The position numbers were made by a program, and so were the translations under genes. Shown piece by piece: positions 24,749-32,821 of a stretch of DNA of 54,018 bases; the first letter of the stretch is position 1; every line of letters begins with the position of its first letter. The stretch lies in contig JAGLWT010000082.1 of NCBI GenBank assembly GCA_023133295.1, positions 1-54,018 of the forward strand. The letters are read 5' to 3'. The stretch is from a bacterium. GTDB lineage: Bacteria > AUK180. The notes under the pieces were generated by a model. It had not been told where the DNA came from. It did no database searches and worked only from the letters and a program-made list of their open reading frames with translations.

Positions 24749-26764
24749 CTACACCCTCTCGATCAGTTTTTTCTCAAGAAGTTCCGCCACCATTTTCCCA
24801 TTTAAATATTCATCGGGAGTTAATGCGCGATTCTTCGAAACCTTTTCCAGAAGCCCGTTGAAAAAATCCATGCGCTTCAACAATGCTTCTTCCGAGACTA
24901 CTTTCTCTGTGCGGAGAATAAATCCATCTTTGATAGTCAGAACATAATATCCCGGGCCATTGAAGTTCTTTGCTTTGAAGACACCTGATAATTGATAGAG
25001 ATATTCAAGTTCTCTTACCATGGCATCCAATGTATTCAGATATTTATACCTGAGGTCTCCGTCGTTCTTTTGAGTCTCCTTCATTAGCTTTCTAAGTACC
25101 TTCGAAGGATTAATAAAGAATTCATTCAATTTCTTCATGTATTTTTTCCTACGGTCCTTGGATTTACACGGTGCGATGCACTTGCGTGTAAGGAATTTGA
25201 TACATAATGTAGGAGATTCATAGAAATACCCTTTACAGGTTGGCAAGTCCATCAGATTTTCCAAGGTAAGAAGAACTCTATCAAGATTATATTCCTTCTT
25301 GAGAGGTCCAAGAAAGAGCGCTCCTTTTGCCGGCGGTGTATCTGAAATGGTTAAGAAGAGAAGATCTTGGCTCGGGTCGGTCACGATATAAGAATAGCCT
25401 TGTGGAGAGGAGACCTTTCTATTGAAGGGAGGCCTAAATCGTCTCAGGAACTTCCGTTCTTCAAATATCATCGAAAGAATATTCTTTTCTTCTATGCAGT
25501 CAATATATTTAGTACTTTCCAATAGTTCCTTTCGATGTTTATTCTCCGGCACACGCTTGATCTGTGCTCTTACTGCGGATTGTATGCTCATGCCCTTTCC
25601 AACATAGAGCACCCTTCTTTTTGAATCTCTGAAAATATATAAACCCGGAACCTTTGGGAGAGATTTGATCTTGGAGAGGGATAATTGAGTATCAAGGACA
25701 ATGCCGATATCTCCATTTATATCAGTATCTTTGATGACGAACATTGATGTATGTCCCTTGTATATCCGCAATTGCTTAAAATTGAAGTGACATTTGAAGC
25801 TCTTCCTTCTGAACTGATGTAAAGGAAGTGAATCAAAAAGCGACCTTTCGACCTTGCCTTCAAAACGGATCTTCCCATAGCCGTTCCGGGGAATACGCTT
25901 AAGAAGTTTATATGCATCCTCTTTGATCTTCTCCTCGCTCTTCCCGTCTAATTTTAGCTTGTATTCGAACATATGCCGGCATCTCAAATTAATGAAGGTT
26001 GACTCGATAATTGCGTTGTCATCAACCGTGATATCATAGAATCCCTTTTTTTCATGTATCTCTGAAAAGGTGATCCTCTCCTGAGCTCCCGGAAAAAAAA
26101 TATTCTGCTTCTTTGTCTTCGGATGACGAATGATCTGTTTGCGGTGGATGTGGCCGATCCCGACATAATCGAATTCTTTCGGGATGATATCCTTTGAAAG
26201 CACTTCGGGGAATCTTCCGAATCTGTAGCCGATAGGGCCAACTTTTGCTCCATGCAGCAATTGATGCAGCATGAGTATCTTGAAATCAGCCCGTTTTTTA
26301 CTCCAATTCGTCTGCTCCATCGCCTGTGCAAATAATTTATTCACCCTCGTCTTACCATCTTTCATATAAGGGATGCCGCAAATCATCACCTTTTTCTTTC
26401 CTAACCGGTATATTCGTGCTCCCGGCTGGCAGAAAACGTGAAGATTCTTAAATCTTGAAGTAAAGGAGTCGGGAAAGCAGGTTTTTTCGTGATTTCCCTT
26501 GATAAGGAATATCGGGATCCCCAAATTGTCGATCTCCAGCAGGGGCTTTATCGTCAGCTCCTGAATATAATGTGAGGGTTCTCTGTCAAAAAGGTCTCCT
26601 GTATGCAGGATAAAGTCGATGTCTTTGGCGTGCTTCAGAATATAATCGGTAATCAGAAAATAATTCTTGAAAAAGTCCTTTCCTCTGAATATCTCGGGAT
26701 CCTGTCCTTTAGAGGCAGGAAAGTGGTCGCCAAGATGGGTATCACTGAAGTGAACGAATCTCAT
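24749..26764 (-). CDS. Mre11/SbcD-type phosphoesterase fused to a Cho/UvrC-type GIY-YIG module
   Basis: 671 residues. Residues 1-240 form a calcineurin-like phosphoesterase with all metal motifs of the SbcD/Mre11 group: SDTH (Asp8, His10), HTGDLFD (Asp57), KGNHE (Asn91, His92), MLHQ (His167) and GIGHIH (His205, His207). A linker of about 130 residues follows. From residue 371 the protein resembles UvrC-N or Cho: VPGLYIF and RVLYVGKG (GIY-YIG), FEERKFLRRFRPPFN with the metal-binding Glu435, and KFLTRKCIAPC matching the UvrC IKRCSAPC region. The Arg that is catalytic in UvrC (RKRV after VGK) seems replaced, with an Arg two positions later. It has no UvrB-binding UVR motif and no C-terminal UvrC nuclease. 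It is probably a DNA repair or processing nuclease. It starts at the stop of the preceding gene (TGATG). Confidence 0.85.
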   Translation of the reverse strand: MRFVHFSDTHLGDHFPASKGQDPEIFRGKDFFKNYFLITDYILKHAKDIDFILHTGDLFDREPSHYIQELTIKPLLEIDNLGIPIFLIKGNHEKTCFPDSFTSRFKNLHVFCQPGARIYRLGKKKVMICGIPYMKDGKTRVNKLFAQAMEQTNWSKKRADFKILMLHQLLHGAKVGPIGYRFGRFPEVLSKDIIPKEFDYVGIGHIHRKQIIRHPKTKKQNIFFPGAQERITFSEIHEKKGFYDITVDDNAIIESTFINLRCRHMFEYKLKLDGKSEEKIKEDAYKLLKRIPRNGYGKIRFEGKVERSLFDSLPLHQFRRKSFKCHFNFKQLRIYKGHTSMFVIKDTDINGDIGIVLDTQLSLSKIKSLPKVPGLYIFRDSKRRVLYVGKGMSIQSAVRAQIKRVPENKHRKELLESTKYIDCIEEKNILSMIFEERKFLRRFRPPFNRKVSSPQGYSYIVTDPSQDLLFLTISDTPPAKGALFLGPLKKEYNLDRVLLTLENLMDLPTCKGYFYESPTLCIKFLTRKCIAPCKSKDRRKKYMKKLNEFFINPSKVLRKLMKETQKNDGDLRYKYLNTLDAMVRELEYLYQLSGVFKAKNFNGPGYYVLTIKDGFILRTEKVVSEEALLKRMDFFNGLLEKVSKNRALTPDEYLNGKMVAELLEKKLIERV

Positions 26765-27216
26765 CAGAACCTTGTCTCCAGAAAAATGTCAAAGCGTTTC
26801 TGCTTCAGATCCATGTCGAGATTGAGAAAATGAGCGTCAAAAAAGGCATCAAGCGTATTGTAGACCCAAAATACTACGAGAGCGGTTATCAAATATTGAT
26901 TCAGATAATACATCTCCTCATACTTATCATAAAGGGCTTCAACATCTGCCGGGGCTTTTTCAAATGCCGCCAGGTATTCATCATAGGCGCTCTGAACGCC
27001 CTCGTATCCGCTAAAACTGTAATATGTTCCGGCCCCCGCCAAAGAGAAAAATAGAACTGCCTTAATGAACTTGCCATTAAAACCCTGTCCCAAGCCGGGC
27101 ATCAGGAGGGATTGCCCCCCTCTGATCCATGGAGCCGCAGCACTTTCTCCGCAGGGAAAAGAAAAGGAAAGAAAAGAGAATAGTATTATGAGGAGAGGGA
27201 GTAATACTTTTTTAAT
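26764..27216 (-). CDS. Small DUF5683-like membrane protein, probable ATT start
   Basis: 150 residues if it starts at ATT (27216-27214). From there the reading frame gives a classical signal peptide (MKKVLLPLLIILFSFLSF, reading ATT as Met). AAGGAG lies 5 nt upstream on the minus strand. The first in-frame ATG is at 27102, which would give 112 residues and discard the signal peptide. After the signal, GGQSLLMPGLGQGFNGKFIK matches the small-membrane-protein family that includes DUF5683. It is followed by two hydrophobic helices (about residues 50-68 and 105-125). Function is unknown. It overlaps the lipoprotein gene by 31 nt and shares its stop with the nuclease fusion start. Confidence 0.72.
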   Translation of the reverse strand: MKKVLLPLLIILFSFLSFSFPCGESAAAPWIRGGQSLLMPGLGQGFNGKFIKAVLFFSLAGAGTYYSFSGYEGVQSAYDEYLAAFEKAPADVEALYDKYEEMYYLNQYLITALVVFWVYNTLDAFFDAHFLNLDMDLKQKRFDIFLETRF

Positions 27217-27923
27217 ACGATCTCCTTCACTGTCTTTTTGAACCCTTTATCGAGGAACTCTACCATCGGCGCCCATTCTCCATCTACTTTTATAGCGGGA
27301 TCACCGATGCCGTCACCGTATCTCCCACCGATAAAAACGGGGATCGACTTTATCAGAAATTCACCATTGATCTCTATTTCACCGTAGCCTTTCAGAGTTC
27401 CACTGTCTTTGGCCCTCACATCGGCCTTCGTGATCTCGGTTGTTGACGCGCTGGCTATGCTTTTATTGATTATGGCATCGGCCACCATTGCAAGAAAGCC
27501 CGGGTCATTTGCCCATACGAAATAATATTTCTTCCCATTCCACTCATTATAAGGCATTATGGCCTTTCCATTTGTAATGGTAATTCCCGATATCTTGATC
27601 TTCTCATTGATAGTGACACTGTATTTCCCGTCGTCGCTCTTCGCGAAAGCTGTTATCTTTGAAGCAAAGTCTTTCTTTACCGCTTCTTTGACAACTTGCT
27701 TTTTGACTTCTTCAGCTTCCTTTATTGCTTCCTGCTCTTTTTCCTGAAGATACTCATCTTCATCTTCTCCCATCGATTGATCAAAGACAACATCCTTCAT
27801 ATCGTCCGCATCGACAGAAGTAGAGTCGAACTTGCGCTCTACCGGCTGTGAAGTATCTTCTTTGGCGCACGCCGCGAACAGCAGAATAATGATGGCAACA
27901 AAAATTATCGTGAACTTCTTCAT
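27186..27923 (-). CDS. Lipoprotein with two SpoVG-like repeats (tentative)
   Basis: 245 residues. The signal peptide ends in LFAAC with Cys19. An acidic, helical linker (about 45-88) follows. Residues 88-150 and 175-245 each resemble the small SpoVG fold: a strand pair, an IxxIxIxxG turn, a W- or P-containing loop and a final helix (MVEFLDKGFKKTVKEIVLKKYY). The similarity is by eye and should be treated as a hypothesis. SpoVG proteins are cytoplasmic, so a lipoprotein version would be unusual. An AGGAGGG ribosome site precedes the ATG, and the GspE gene ends 2 nt upstream. Confidence 0.72.
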   Translation of the reverse strand: MKKFTIIFVAIIILLFAACAKEDTSQPVERKFDSTSVDADDMKDVVFDQSMGEDEDEYLQEKEQEAIKEAEEVKKQVVKEAVKKDFASKITAFAKSDDGKYSVTINEKIKISGITITNGKAIMPYNEWNGKKYYFVWANDPGFLAMVADAIINKSIASASTTEITKADVRAKDSGTLKGYGEIEINGEFLIKSIPVFIGGRYGDGIGDPAIKVDGEWAPMVEFLDKGFKKTVKEIVLKKYYSLSS

Positions 27924-27925
27924 AC

Positions 27926-29635
27926 TTAACCCTCCTGGGTATCCAGAGCTGTGTTCTTAAATATTTCTTCTACGCTTGTGATCCCTTTCAGGATCTTGAT
28001 GATGCCTGACTTCCTCAGGGATTTCATTCCTTGTTTATAGGCGATCCCCTTGATCTCAGAAATGGGCTTGTGTAGATTTATTGCATTCTTGATCTCCTGA
28101 GAGATCCCGAGTACTTCATAAACTGCGGTTCGCCCCTTATAACCTGTGCCATTACATTTCGGGCATCCTTTTCCCTTGTATACCTTAACATCATTCACCT
28201 TTTCGGCGGGTATGCCCAGCTCGATAAGATTTTCTTTAGTGGTGTCGGTATCTTCGATTTTGCAGTTTGAACAGACCTTTCTCACGAGCCTCTGAGCGAC
28301 GATCATCAGGAGCGAACTTGAGATATTGAAAGGCTCGACCCCCATGTTTATCAAACGCGCAATAGTATCTACCGCCGAGTTCGTATGGAGCGTCGCAAAG
28401 ACAAGGTGGCCTGTCTGCGCGGCCTTGATGGCTATGTCACCCGTTTCCAGGTCTCTGACCTCACCGATCATTACGATTTCGGGGTCAGCCCTCAGGAAAG
28501 ATTTCAATGCAGCCGCAAAAGTAAGTCCGATCTCCGGTTTTGCCTGTACTTGATTCAATCCTTCGATATCGAATTCCACAGGGTCTTCAACCGTCATTAT
28601 ATTGACCTCTTCAGAGTTAAGGAGTTTCAATGATGTTGACAAAGTCCATGTTTTTCCGGAACCTGTGGGGCCGGTGATCAGGATCATGCCCCAGGGAGAT
28701 TCTATACTCTTTTTAAAGATCTCCATTTGATCCTGTTCAAATCCCAGCATATCAAGGGTAACCTCTCCTTCACCCTTATCCAGGATTCTGATAACCACTT
28801 TTTCGCCATGTACACAAGGTACTGTGGCAACTCTGAGATCGATCTTACGGCCCTCATACTTGACCTGTGCCTTTCCGTCCTGAGGAACTCTTCTCTCAGA
28901 TATCTTAAGGTGAGAGATGATCTTAATTCTGGAAACGATCCCCATTATGAAATTTTTGGGCAATTGGTCAGCTGTTTTCAGAACTCCGTCATTCCTATAC
29001 CTCAATCTTACATATGTATCATAGGGTTCTATATGAATATCAGAAGCGCCTTTTCTGATCCCGTTGAAAATTATCTGATTGACCAATTTTACCATGGGCT
29101 TTTCTTCGCCCCCGATGGCTTCTTCGGTCTCTTCGTCCATCTCCTCTCCGTCAAGGCTCATTACCTCCATTACGGTATCCTGGAAATCCTTGGTCTTATC
29201 CTCAATGGTTTCCTTGGCGGATTTATAGTATCTGTCGATCGCGTCCAGAATGCTTCTTTCGGTGGATATCGCCGGTTCGATGGTACAGTTGGTGATGAAG
29301 GTGAGATCTTCAATAAGCTTTCTGTCTTCCGGGTTCTGCATGACCACTGTCAGTGTATCTCCCAATTTCTCTATGGGAACTACCTGATGTTTCTTTGCCA
29401 CATCCGGGGGAATAAGAGCCAGCACTTCCTTTTCTATTTCCCAATTGTCGAGGTTTACCGCGATTATTCCAAGCTGCTGCTGAAGAAAATTCAATACCTT
29501 TTCTTCATCCACCATTTTTTCTGAGATAATGATCGAGCCTAATTTCCCGCCTTGCTTTCCCTGTACTTCCAGGGCCTTATCGAGTTGCTCCTGGGTGATC
29601 ATTCCTTCTTTTAATAACATTTCTCCAATTCGCAT
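27926..29635 (-). CDS. Type II secretion/type IV pilus assembly ATPase (GspE/PilB family)
   Basis: 569 residues. This family powers pilus or pseudopilus assembly on the inner membrane. The N-terminal T2SSE_N domain is at about 1-140. The ATPase core has Walker A GPTGSGKT (322-329), the Asp box TVEDPVEF, Walker B DPEIVMIGEVRD (384-395) and the His box TGHLVFATLHTN. The tetra-Cys zinc site is Cys455, Cys458, Cys491 and Cys494. A Trp follows Walker A (GKTW) where Thr is usual. No other pilus or T2SS genes occur in the window, so the partner apparatus is elsewhere. It has an AGGAG ribosome site. Confidence 0.94.
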   Translation of the reverse strand: MRIGEMLLKEGMITQEQLDKALEVQGKQGGKLGSIIISEKMVDEEKVLNFLQQQLGIIAVNLDNWEIEKEVLALIPPDVAKKHQVVPIEKLGDTLTVVMQNPEDRKLIEDLTFITNCTIEPAISTERSILDAIDRYYKSAKETIEDKTKDFQDTVMEVMSLDGEEMDEETEEAIGGEEKPMVKLVNQIIFNGIRKGASDIHIEPYDTYVRLRYRNDGVLKTADQLPKNFIMGIVSRIKIISHLKISERRVPQDGKAQVKYEGRKIDLRVATVPCVHGEKVVIRILDKGEGEVTLDMLGFEQDQMEIFKKSIESPWGMILITGPTGSGKTWTLSTSLKLLNSEEVNIMTVEDPVEFDIEGLNQVQAKPEIGLTFAAALKSFLRADPEIVMIGEVRDLETGDIAIKAAQTGHLVFATLHTNSAVDTIARLINMGVEPFNISSSLLMIVAQRLVRKVCSNCKIEDTDTTKENLIELGIPAEKVNDVKVYKGKGCPKCNGTGYKGRTAVYEVLGISQEIKNAINLHKPISEIKGIAYKQGMKSLRKSGIIKILKGITSVEEIFKNTALDTQEG

Positions 29636-29643
29636 AATTACTC

Positions 29644-31050
29644 CTATTCAGCAGAGAAGAAAGCCGAATAACCTTTGTATGTTTCCCAAAGATCCGCTTT
29701 TGAAACGATCTCAAACGGGGAATGCATACCCAAAAGTCCCGGCCCGGCGTCTATAGTATGTATACCCCATTTTGAGATGTGTTTGGCAATAGTGCCGCCT
29801 CCACCCTCATCGACCTTTCCAAGTTCGCCAAATTGCCATTGCACCTTGGCTTTATTAAATATATTCCTTATTTTTGCTGTGAATTCGGCAGTCGCCTCAT
29901 TTGAAGAGAATTTGCCTCCGCTGCCGGTGAATTTCGTTATAACGATCCCGTAGCCTGATATCGCGGCATTGTCAATATCATGAACCTCCTTGAAAAGAGG
30001 ATTGACCGCGGCATTGACATCAGCGGAAATGGCCTCCGAAAGGTGCATCGTCCGGGAAAGAGTATAATGGTCGGAGACCTTATCTTCCCTTTGAAGGAGG
30101 TCCGCGATGATATCCGCCAGCCAATTGGATTGTGCGCCTGTCGCTCCATCTGACCCGATCTCTTCCTTATCGATCAGGAACGCGATCGAGGTATACTTCA
30201 GTTGCGGTGAATCAAGCATTCCACGGAAAGCGGTATATGCGCATACACGGTCATCTTGTCCGTATCCACCGACCATTGAGCGGTCAAAACCGACATCTCT
30301 CGGATCATCCGCGGGTACGACCTCGAGGTCTGCGGATACGAAGTCCTCTTGAACGATCCCATATCTGGAATGAAGGAGTTCTAAAAGGAAGGAAGTGAGT
30401 TTTTTCTTGTCCTCTTCGCTTTTAACCTCTTTCTGTCCTGCCAATATCTTCAATTGTTCTCCGGAGACGAGTTCCGAAACGCCTTTGGAATACTGCACTT
30501 TCTTTGCGAGATGAGGCAGCAGGTCGGGTATTACGAAAACCGGATCACCGGGATCTTCTCCAACCGAGATCTTTACTTTGTCTCCATTGCCCTTTATTAC
30601 AATGCCGTGTATCGCTAATGGCCGTGAGAGCCACTGATACTTCTTGATCCCGCCATAATAATGGGTCTTCAGCATACTCAAATTAGAGTCCTCAAAGAAC
30701 GGCTTCTGCTTGAGATCCAGTCTGGGGGAATCGAGATGAGCCCCGATAATCCGAACGCCTTGTGATACCGGTTTTTTACCTTTTCTCACGATAGCGATAG
30801 CATGGTCCCTATTGACATAGTAGAGTTTCTTCCCGGATTTCCCGGTAGAAACGGCGCATTTATATCCTGCCTTCTTTGCGTTTTCGCGGAAAAAATCTAC
30901 GGCTTCCCTTTCGGTCTTTACAAGTTTAAGAAAGGCCTTATATTCATCGGCGAATGTCATAACAGTTTTTTCTTCGGTCTGAGAATATACGGTCCAGAGA
31001 TTTTTTAACTCAAAGGAGAGCTTATCCTTCTTTTTTTTCTTATTGGGCAT
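29644..31050 (-). CDS. M18-family aminopeptidase
   Basis: 468 residues, cytoplasmic. M18 enzymes are large self-assembling zinc aminopeptidases that remove N-terminal residues, often acidic ones. Metal-site motifs visible are GAHLDSPR (His), GGYGQDDRVCAY (bridging Asp), DKEEIGSDGATG (Glu pair) and the C-terminal GMHSPFE (His). The bacterial group with a charged N-terminus and a length near 460 fits. A strong GAGGAGGT ribosome site is present. It sits between a TPR protein and the GspE gene, with no obvious functional link. Confidence 0.95.
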   Translation of the reverse strand: MPNKKKKKDKLSFELKNLWTVYSQTEEKTVMTFADEYKAFLKLVKTEREAVDFFRENAKKAGYKCAVSTGKSGKKLYYVNRDHAIAIVRKGKKPVSQGVRIIGAHLDSPRLDLKQKPFFEDSNLSMLKTHYYGGIKKYQWLSRPLAIHGIVIKGNGDKVKISVGEDPGDPVFVIPDLLPHLAKKVQYSKGVSELVSGEQLKILAGQKEVKSEEDKKKLTSFLLELLHSRYGIVQEDFVSADLEVVPADDPRDVGFDRSMVGGYGQDDRVCAYTAFRGMLDSPQLKYTSIAFLIDKEEIGSDGATGAQSNWLADIIADLLQREDKVSDHYTLSRTMHLSEAISADVNAAVNPLFKEVHDIDNAAISGYGIVITKFTGSGGKFSSNEATAEFTAKIRNIFNKAKVQWQFGELGKVDEGGGGTIAKHISKWGIHTIDAGPGLLGMHSPFEIVSKADLWETYKGYSAFFSAE

Positions 31051-31705
31051 TGAGTACCTCCTCGATCTTTTTTATATTTTCTTTATCAACAGGATTTAAG
31101 AGTTTCTCCTGTGCTAATATTCTGTAATATTCATACGCTCTCTTATATTGCTCAATAGTTAAACAAGAGCTTGCCATAACCCTCACAAATGTGATGAATT
31201 CCGGTTCTTTAAGAAATTCCGGCTTTATATACTTTATGGCCCTGCTGCCTGTCGCGACAGTCTTCTCGGGATCTTCCAGGATGAAGAAGGTGTAAAGCGT
31301 CATATCCTTCCAAAGTTCCCAGCTTTGAGGGTTGTTCCGTATTCCTTCCATGAGAAAATCTCTTCCCTGGTCCTTCTTCCCCCAATGCCTGTAAAGCAAG
31401 AATGCGCCCATACTGTAAGCCTTTATGAAATGAGGGTCGATCATAACGGCATATTTCATAAGAAAGAGAGAGCTCTTTTCGGAATTTGCGGCTTTGCCGC
31501 TAAATTCCCACATATGATGGTAGATATCGATCCTGTTCCAGAGAAATTCCGCAAAGAACTCTCTTACCCTGAGCTCCGCCCTTGTGGCGATGCTGTCCTC
31601 TCTCCCAAGTGCGCCGGGCCTGACCCGGATCATGTTCAACAAAGTAAATCCAAGGCAATAGGACAATAGCGCGATAATAAGGATGTACAGATATCTTCTA
31701 TTCAT
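31040..31705 (-). CDS. Membrane-anchored TPR-like protein
   Basis: 221 residues with one N-terminal transmembrane helix (about residues 5-25). The rest is helical with degenerate TPR-like pairs (LMKYAVMIDPHFIKAYSMGAF and later YKRAYEYYRILAQ). It is probably on the periplasmic side. It overlaps the His-rich membrane protein by 8 nt and the aminopeptidase start by 11 nt. Its neighbours form an ABC-transporter gene set, so it may belong to that system. No family name is justified. Confidence 0.75.
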   Translation of the reverse strand: MNRRYLYILIIALLSYCLGFTLLNMIRVRPGALGREDSIATRAELRVREFFAEFLWNRIDIYHHMWEFSGKAANSEKSSLFLMKYAVMIDPHFIKAYSMGAFLLYRHWGKKDQGRDFLMEGIRNNPQSWELWKDMTLYTFFILEDPEKTVATGSRAIKYIKPEFLKEPEFITFVRVMASSCLTIEQYKRAYEYYRILAQEKLLNPVDKENIKKIEEVLNAQ

Positions 31706-32054
31706 TTTTGAACAACTTGATGTAAAGTACAGCCCCCATTAGTATATAGAGTATTCCTTTAAAGAACATTCCCTCAATTATTCCCGGATTGTTCCAGGGA
31801 TGGTTAAGGATCTTGATATGTATAAAGTCCAGGTCTGACCGGACCAATGCTTCGTCTTCCTCCGCATCGTCGCCATTATGGGAGCCATGCGCATGGTGGT
31901 CCTCCGAACCATGTGTATGGTGTTCGTCAGCGTGTGTCATATGCCCCGGAACGATCATAGTATCATTATAGCGGTTTCGAATGTGGAATCCCAGAAAAAA
32001 AGAGATGATAAATAAGAGAATGAACGCAATGGTGAGAAGGGTATTTTTCTTCAT
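31698..32054 (-). CDS. Small membrane protein with a His-rich loop
   Basis: 118 residues from the ATG at 32054, which shares a base with the stop of the permease gene (TGATG). Two hydrophobic helices (about residues 5-23 and 97-113) bracket a loop with about nine His within 23 residues (HADEHHTHGSEDHHAHG and neighbours), and acidic residues after it. Such loops bind Zn, Ni or Cu in transporters and chaperones. The loop is predicted to face the periplasm. It lies between an ABC-2 permease and a TPR protein. A metal-sensing or metal-supply role is a guess. An upstream in-frame start nine codons earlier is less likely. Confidence 0.75.
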   Translation of the reverse strand: MKKNTLLTIAFILLFIISFFLGFHIRNRYNDTMIVPGHMTHADEHHTHGSEDHHAHGSHNGDDAEEDEALVRSDLDFIHIKILNHPWNNPGIIEGMFFKGILYILMGAVLYIKLFKNE

Positions 32055-32821
32055 CAGAATTCCTTCTTTCCAAAGATCCATGCGGCGAATAATACCAAAA
32101 AGAACATATAACCGCCCATGTACAGAAGCACGGATATGATATACCAGATATTCAAATGGCTCAATTGCATGACAGCGAGCTTGATATCCATGAACTCACT
32201 GTTAGGCAAGATGAATTTGATCAATTTTATTATTACAACCACCCATTGAGGATATGTCTGGGCCACTACCATATCAACATAGTCATAGGAGATCATGGCA
32301 AAAATATATGAGATGAAGGACGCCATCACCATGATGGTCGGCCTTAGGAAAATTGAGAAAAATATCAATATCGAAGTAAAAATGAAAAGGAAAAAATTCC
32401 GGAATATTATAGCCAGGAGCGTATAGGCCGCATACTCTTTGAGAGGTGCAAAGGCAAAAAACATAACAGCCAGCATGGTGAGCACGGTATAGATGCCGAC
32501 AAATGCGTATATCCCGATGATCTTTCCGAGGAGGTATTGTACCTTATCTGTCGGTTTTGAAAGCACAAGATATATTGACTTCGTCTCGATCTCCCTTCGA
32601 ATATGCCCCGCTGTAATGGCGAGGATCAGAATAAAGCCGAATATCTCATAAACAAAGAGTATTGAATCGACCAGTACCAGCGGTTGAACTCCTATGCCGA
32701 AAATATTCAGTGAACGCATCAGATATATGAGGATCAGCTCGATAAAGAAAATTCCGTAAAGGATCTTCTTTTTCAGTAATTTGAGAAAGGTGAAATGCGC
32801 GATATTGATGATATTATTCAT
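32054..32821 (-). CDS. ABC-2-type transporter permease
   Basis: 255 residues with six predicted transmembrane helices (about residues 20-38, 55-75, 105-130, 137-160, 168-185 and 228-250). The ABC-2/NosY-like pattern is seen in GHIRREIETKSIYLVLSKPT, which is the conserved motif after TM2. It pairs with the ATPase encoded directly upstream. The substrate is unknown. The NosY/NatB type is a reasonable comparison. Confidence 0.88.
   Translation of the reverse strand: MNNIINIAHFTFLKLLKKKILYGIFFIELILIYLMRSLNIFGIGVQPLVLVDSILFVYEIFGFILILAITAGHIRREIETKSIYLVLSKPTDKVQYLLGKIIGIYAFVGIYTVLTMLAVMFFAFAPLKEYAAYTLLAIIFRNFFLFIFTSILIFFSIFLRPTIMVMASFISYIFAMISYDYVDMVVAQTYPQWVVVIIKLIKFILPNSEFMDIKLAVMQLSHLNIWYIISVLLYMGGYMFFLVLFAAWIFGKKEF

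Noticed and set aside
28727..29524. 265-codon plus-strand frame opposite GspE/PilB
   Set aside because: Antisense to a well-supported ATPase gene with all motifs. No ribosome site or known domain was seen in the reverse frame.
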